DNA from: Desulfovibrio sp.
GTDB taxonomy: Bacteria > Desulfobacterota > Desulfovibrionia > Desulfovibrionales > Desulfovibrionaceae
Length of the DNA: 17,186 bases
Direction: 5' to 3'
NCBI GenBank assembly: GCA_020217165.1
Contig: JAIWOE010000066.1
Coordinates: 1-17,186 of the forward strand
The notes under the pieces were generated by a model. The model saw only the letters and a list, made by a program, of their open reading frames with translations, was not told the origin of the DNA and searched no databases. The position numbers and the translations under genes were made by a program. Of this stretch, positions 14,883-17,186 are shown piece after piece. Within the stretch, counting starts at the first letter, position 1. Every line of letters starts with the position of its first letter.

Positions 14883-15770
14883 ATGGTTCCCACTCCCCGC
14901 ATCCCTTCCCTCAATGCCGTCTTCCCCGACCCGGTCCAGCTGGCCCAGGTTCGGCGCATGCTCCAGGCTGCCTTGGACGAAGACGGCCCCGACCTGACCA
15001 CCCGCGGCATCTTTTCCCGCGAGGAGACCCTGACGGCCACCCTGCTGGCCAAGGACCATTGCCGCGTGGCCGGCCTGCCCCTGATTCCCCTGGCCCTGGA
15101 CCTGGCTGGCGGCGATGTGGCCGCGGAGTATCTGGTGGAGGAGGGGGCGGACGTGCCCCCCGGCACCCGGCTGGCCCTGCTGCAGGGCAGTGCCTGGACC
15201 ATCCTGGCGGCGGAACGGGTGATTCTCAATTGCATGTGCCACGCCAGCGGCATCGCCACCCTCACGCGTGCCTACGTGGCCCGCCTGGACGGCACGGCCA
15301 CCCGGCTGCTGGATACCCGCAAAACCCTGCCCGGCCTGCGGGCCCTGGAAAAATACGCCGTGCGCGTGGGCGGGGCGTTGAACCACCGCATGGACCTGCA
15401 TTCCATGCTCATGGCCAAGGACAATCACATTGATCGCGCGGGCTCCATCACCGCCGCGGTCACGGCCCTGCGTCGCGCCTATGATCCCTGCCCGCCCCTG
15501 GTGGTGGAATGCCGGACCGTGGCCGATGTGCGGGAGGCCGTGGCCCTGGCCGTGGACCGGTGCCTGCTGGATAACATGGACCTGGACACGCTGCGCGCAG
15601 CCCTGGCCTGCATCCCCCCCACGGTGCAGAGCGAGGTGAGCGGCGGCGTCACCCTCGACACCCTGGCAGCCATCGCCAGCCTGGGGCCGGACTTCATCAG
15701 CGTGGGCAGGCTTACCCATTCCGCGCCCGTGGCCGACCTCAGCCTGTACATTGCTCCAGTGGACCAATAA
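14883..15770 (+). CDS. nadC: Nicotinate-nucleotide pyrophosphorylase (quinolinate phosphoribosyltransferase)
   Basis: A 295-residue NadC that converts quinolinate and PRPP to nicotinate mononucleotide, CO2 and pyrophosphate in de novo NAD synthesis. Recognisable motifs are AERVILNCMCHASGIAT (110-126), DTRKTLPGLRALEKYAV (144-160), GGALNHRMDL (163-172), MAKDNHI (177-183), VECRT (208-212) with Glu209, LLDNMD (228-233), SGGVTLDTL (253-261) and GRLTHSAP (275-282). The substrate-binding Arg, Lys and His residues are in place and the length is normal. ATG 14883 has only a weak ribosome-binding site (GCAGG, about 6 nt upstream). The gene is divergent from mgtE. nadA follows after 13 nt, with its ribosome-binding site overlapping the nadC stop. 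Confidence 0.95.
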   Translation: MVPTPRIPSLNAVFPDPVQLAQVRRMLQAALDEDGPDLTTRGIFSREETLTATLLAKDHCRVAGLPLIPLALDLAGGDVAAEYLVEEGADVPPGTRLALLQGSAWTILAAERVILNCMCHASGIATLTRAYVARLDGTATRLLDTRKTLPGLRALEKYAVRVGGALNHRMDLHSMLMAKDNHIDRAGSITAAVTALRRAYDPCPPLVVECRTVADVREAVALAVDRCLLDNMDLDTLRAALACIPPTVQSEVSGGVTLDTLAAIASLGPDFISVGRLTHSAPVADLSLYIAPVDQ

Positions 15771-15783
15771 GGACGCCTCTCCC

Positions 15784-16863
15784 ATGCATTCCACCGATAC
15801 CATGTCTCCCACCCAACGCATTCTCGCCATCAAGGCCCGGCTGGGTCAGGATCTCGTCATTCTGGCGCACCATTATCAGGAAGATGCCGTGGTGCAGCAC
15901 GCGGACCAGACCGGGGATTCCCTGGAGCTGGCCCGCGCCGTTCCCGGCACGGCAGCCAAATACGTGGTGTTCTGCGGCGTGGCCTTCATGGCCGAATCCG
16001 CCGCCCTGCTGGCCCCGACCGGGGTGCAGGTGTACAATCCCGTGCCCGAGGCGGCCTGCGTCATGGCGGAAATGTCACCGGCAGACTACGTGGAGGCCGT
16101 GCTCACGCGGCTACAGAATCCGGAAAGTCCTGTGATTCCGCTGGCGTATGTCAATACTTCCGTGGCCACCAAGGCCGTGGTGGGGCGCTTTGGCGGGGCG
16201 GTGTGCACCTCGGCCAATGCCGCCACCATGCTGCAGTGGGCCCTGGACACTGCGGACAAGGCGGCCGGCCCCGGGCGCAAGGGCAGGGTGCTCTTTTTGC
16301 CGGATCAGCACTTGGGGCACAATACGGCCAACAAGCTGGGCATTCCGGCGGAGAAACGCCTCAGGCTGGACATCCGTGGTCGGGGCGAGCGCATTGATAT
16401 CCAGGCTGCCCAGGCCGCCCGGCTCCTGCTGTGGCCGGGCAACTGCCCCGTGCACGCCGTGCGCTTCAAGATGTCGCAGATTCGGCAGGTGCGGGAGCAA
16501 TACCCGCAAGCAAAGATCGCCGTGCACCCCGAATGCGCCCAGGAGGTGGTGAACGCCGTGGACGCCGCCGGGTCCACGTCCTTCCTCATCAAGTACGCTG
16601 CAGAGGCGCCAGCCGGCAGCCGCGTGTACATAGGCACGGAATGCAATCTGGTGGATCGTCTGACCAAACGGCATGCCGCGGAAAAGACCATCCTGCCCCT
16701 GTGGCGCTCCGGCTGCAGCAACATGAACAAAACCACCGAAGCCCGCCTGGCAGACGCTCTGGAAGGCATGCTACAGGGCCACATTCCCGCCACCAGCGTG
16801 GATGAGGCGGACATGGAGCCGGCCAGGCTGAGCCTTACCCGCATGCTGGAGGCGTGCGCCTGA
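15784..16863 (+). CDS. nadA: Quinolinate synthase, 4Fe-4S enzyme
   Basis: A 359-residue NadA that condenses iminoaspartate with dihydroxyacetone phosphate to quinolinate, the substrate of NadC. The first domain opens with LVILAHHYQEDAVVQHAD and TGDSLELAR. The three expected cluster ligands are Cys92 (NPVPEAACVMAE), Cys221 (LLWPGNCPVH) and Cys311 (RSGCSNMNKTT). LPDQHLG (172-178), HPEC (248-251) and GTECNLVDRL (284-293) are also conserved family segments. ATG 15784 lies 10 nt after AAGGA at 15769-15773. The ATG at 15802 is possible but further away. No aspartate oxidase (nadB) or aspartate dehydrogenase gene follows, so iminoaspartate must come from a gene elsewhere. Confidence 0.95.
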   Translation: MHSTDTMSPTQRILAIKARLGQDLVILAHHYQEDAVVQHADQTGDSLELARAVPGTAAKYVVFCGVAFMAESAALLAPTGVQVYNPVPEAACVMAEMSPADYVEAVLTRLQNPESPVIPLAYVNTSVATKAVVGRFGGAVCTSANAATMLQWALDTADKAAGPGRKGRVLFLPDQHLGHNTANKLGIPAEKRLRLDIRGRGERIDIQAAQAARLLLWPGNCPVHAVRFKMSQIRQVREQYPQAKIAVHPECAQEVVNAVDAAGSTSFLIKYAAEAPAGSRVYIGTECNLVDRLTKRHAAEKTILPLWRSGCSNMNKTTEARLADALEGMLQGHIPATSVDEADMEPARLSLTRMLEACA

Positions 16864-16876
16864 GTGGACCAGACAA

Positions 16877-17186
16877 TCAGGACGCCGCCCCCAGGCCCCT
16901 GGCCACGGTGGTCAGGGGGGCGGCATCCACCTGCACCGGCAGCCGCAGTTCCCGATGCAGGTACTCGGCCAGTCCGTGCTGCAGGGATACACCGCCGCAC
17001 AGGGTAATGCCGCTTTCCAGCAGATCCCCGGACAGCTCCGGCGGGCAGCGCTCCAGGACGCTGCGGGCCAGGTCTGCCACGGCCTGGGCAAAGCGCATCA
17101 GGGCCGGCCGCAACTCTGCTGCCCGAATGTCCCGGGCGCAGGGCAGGCCCTTGCGGGTATCCAGTCCCTTGATACGCTGGGAATGA
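16877..17186 (-). CDS. MreB/rod-shape-determining protein-like actin homologue, C-terminal part, cut by the window
   Basis: Only the last 102 codons are present, and the frame is open to the window edge. From the right edge the translation includes IKGLDTRKGLPCARDI, then ALMRFAQAVADLARSVLERCPPEL, DLLESGITLCGGVSLQHGLAEYL, and RLPVQVDAAPLTTVARGLGAAS before the stop. This order and spacing match the C-terminus of MreB (an amphipathic helix ending ERTPPEL, the LTGGGALL nucleotide-binding loop, and the DPLTAVAxG segment). It differs from canonical MreB in having CGGVSL where LTGGGALL is usual. It may be a divergent MreB paralogue rather than the main shape protein. The stop is 13 nt from the convergent nadA stop, with no terminator visible between them. 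Confidence 0.8.
   Translation of the reverse strand, partial: HSQRIKGLDTRKGLPCARDIRAAELRPALMRFAQAVADLARSVLERCPPELSGDLLESGITLCGGVSLQHGLAEYLHRELRLPVQVDAAPLTTVARGLGAAS

Noticed and set aside
1..17186. Mobile elements, CRISPR arrays, toxin-antitoxin or defence genes
   Set aside because: No direct-repeat arrays, terminal inverted repeats with a transposase, or recognisable defence domains were found. Codon use is uniform across the recognisable genes.

Overview
The window looks like chromosomal DNA of a GC-rich, Gram-negative deltaproteobacterium, most likely a sulfate reducer of the Desulfovibrionales. This is inferred from GCC/CTG-rich codon use, good Shine-Dalgarno sites, a TPR protein with an N-terminal segment I associate with Desulfovibrio, and an enlarged PEP-synthase-like enzyme of about 1200 residues. 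It reads as ordinary core and metabolic sequence. I see no transposase, phage gene, CRISPR array, tRNA or rRNA.

Layout. (1) 25-5873, plus strand: an AMP-forming acyl-CoA synthetase, then livH, livM, livK and livF, a branched-chain-amino-acid-type ABC importer. The spacing is tight (3 to 32 nt), so this is probably one operon. The second ATPase, LivG, is not in the window and probably lies upstream. (2) 5894-7594, plus strand: a doubtful small ORF, a TPR protein with a low-complexity linker, and an unrecognised 159-residue protein. (3) 7588-9415: a PHP-domain metallo-hydrolase on the minus strand, convergent with the previous gene (overlapping by 7 nt) and divergent from a membrane-anchored SGNH hydrolase. 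(4) 9434-14732, minus strand: mgtE (Mg2+ channel), then a promoter with a perfect palindrome in its spacer, then a 1207-residue PEP-synthase-like protein ending at a clear intrinsic terminator. (5) 14883-16863, plus strand: nadC-nadA of de novo NAD synthesis. (6) 16877-17186, minus strand: the C-terminal part of a MreB-like actin homologue that runs off the window.

How the genes work together. The liv genes with the ligase suggest uptake of an amino acid or carboxylic acid, with CoA activation of a related acid. NadA and NadC make quinolinate and convert it to nicotinate mononucleotide; their partner aspartate oxidase or dehydrogenase is not here. MgtE and the Mg2+-dependent PEP synthase share a strand, but the enzyme has its own strong-looking promoter.

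The most notable points are the PEP synthase's large extra segments (about 170 residues between the catalytic His and Cys and about 120 after the Cys) and the promoter, palindrome and stem-loop arrangement in front of it. I found nothing that I would confidently call a new system.
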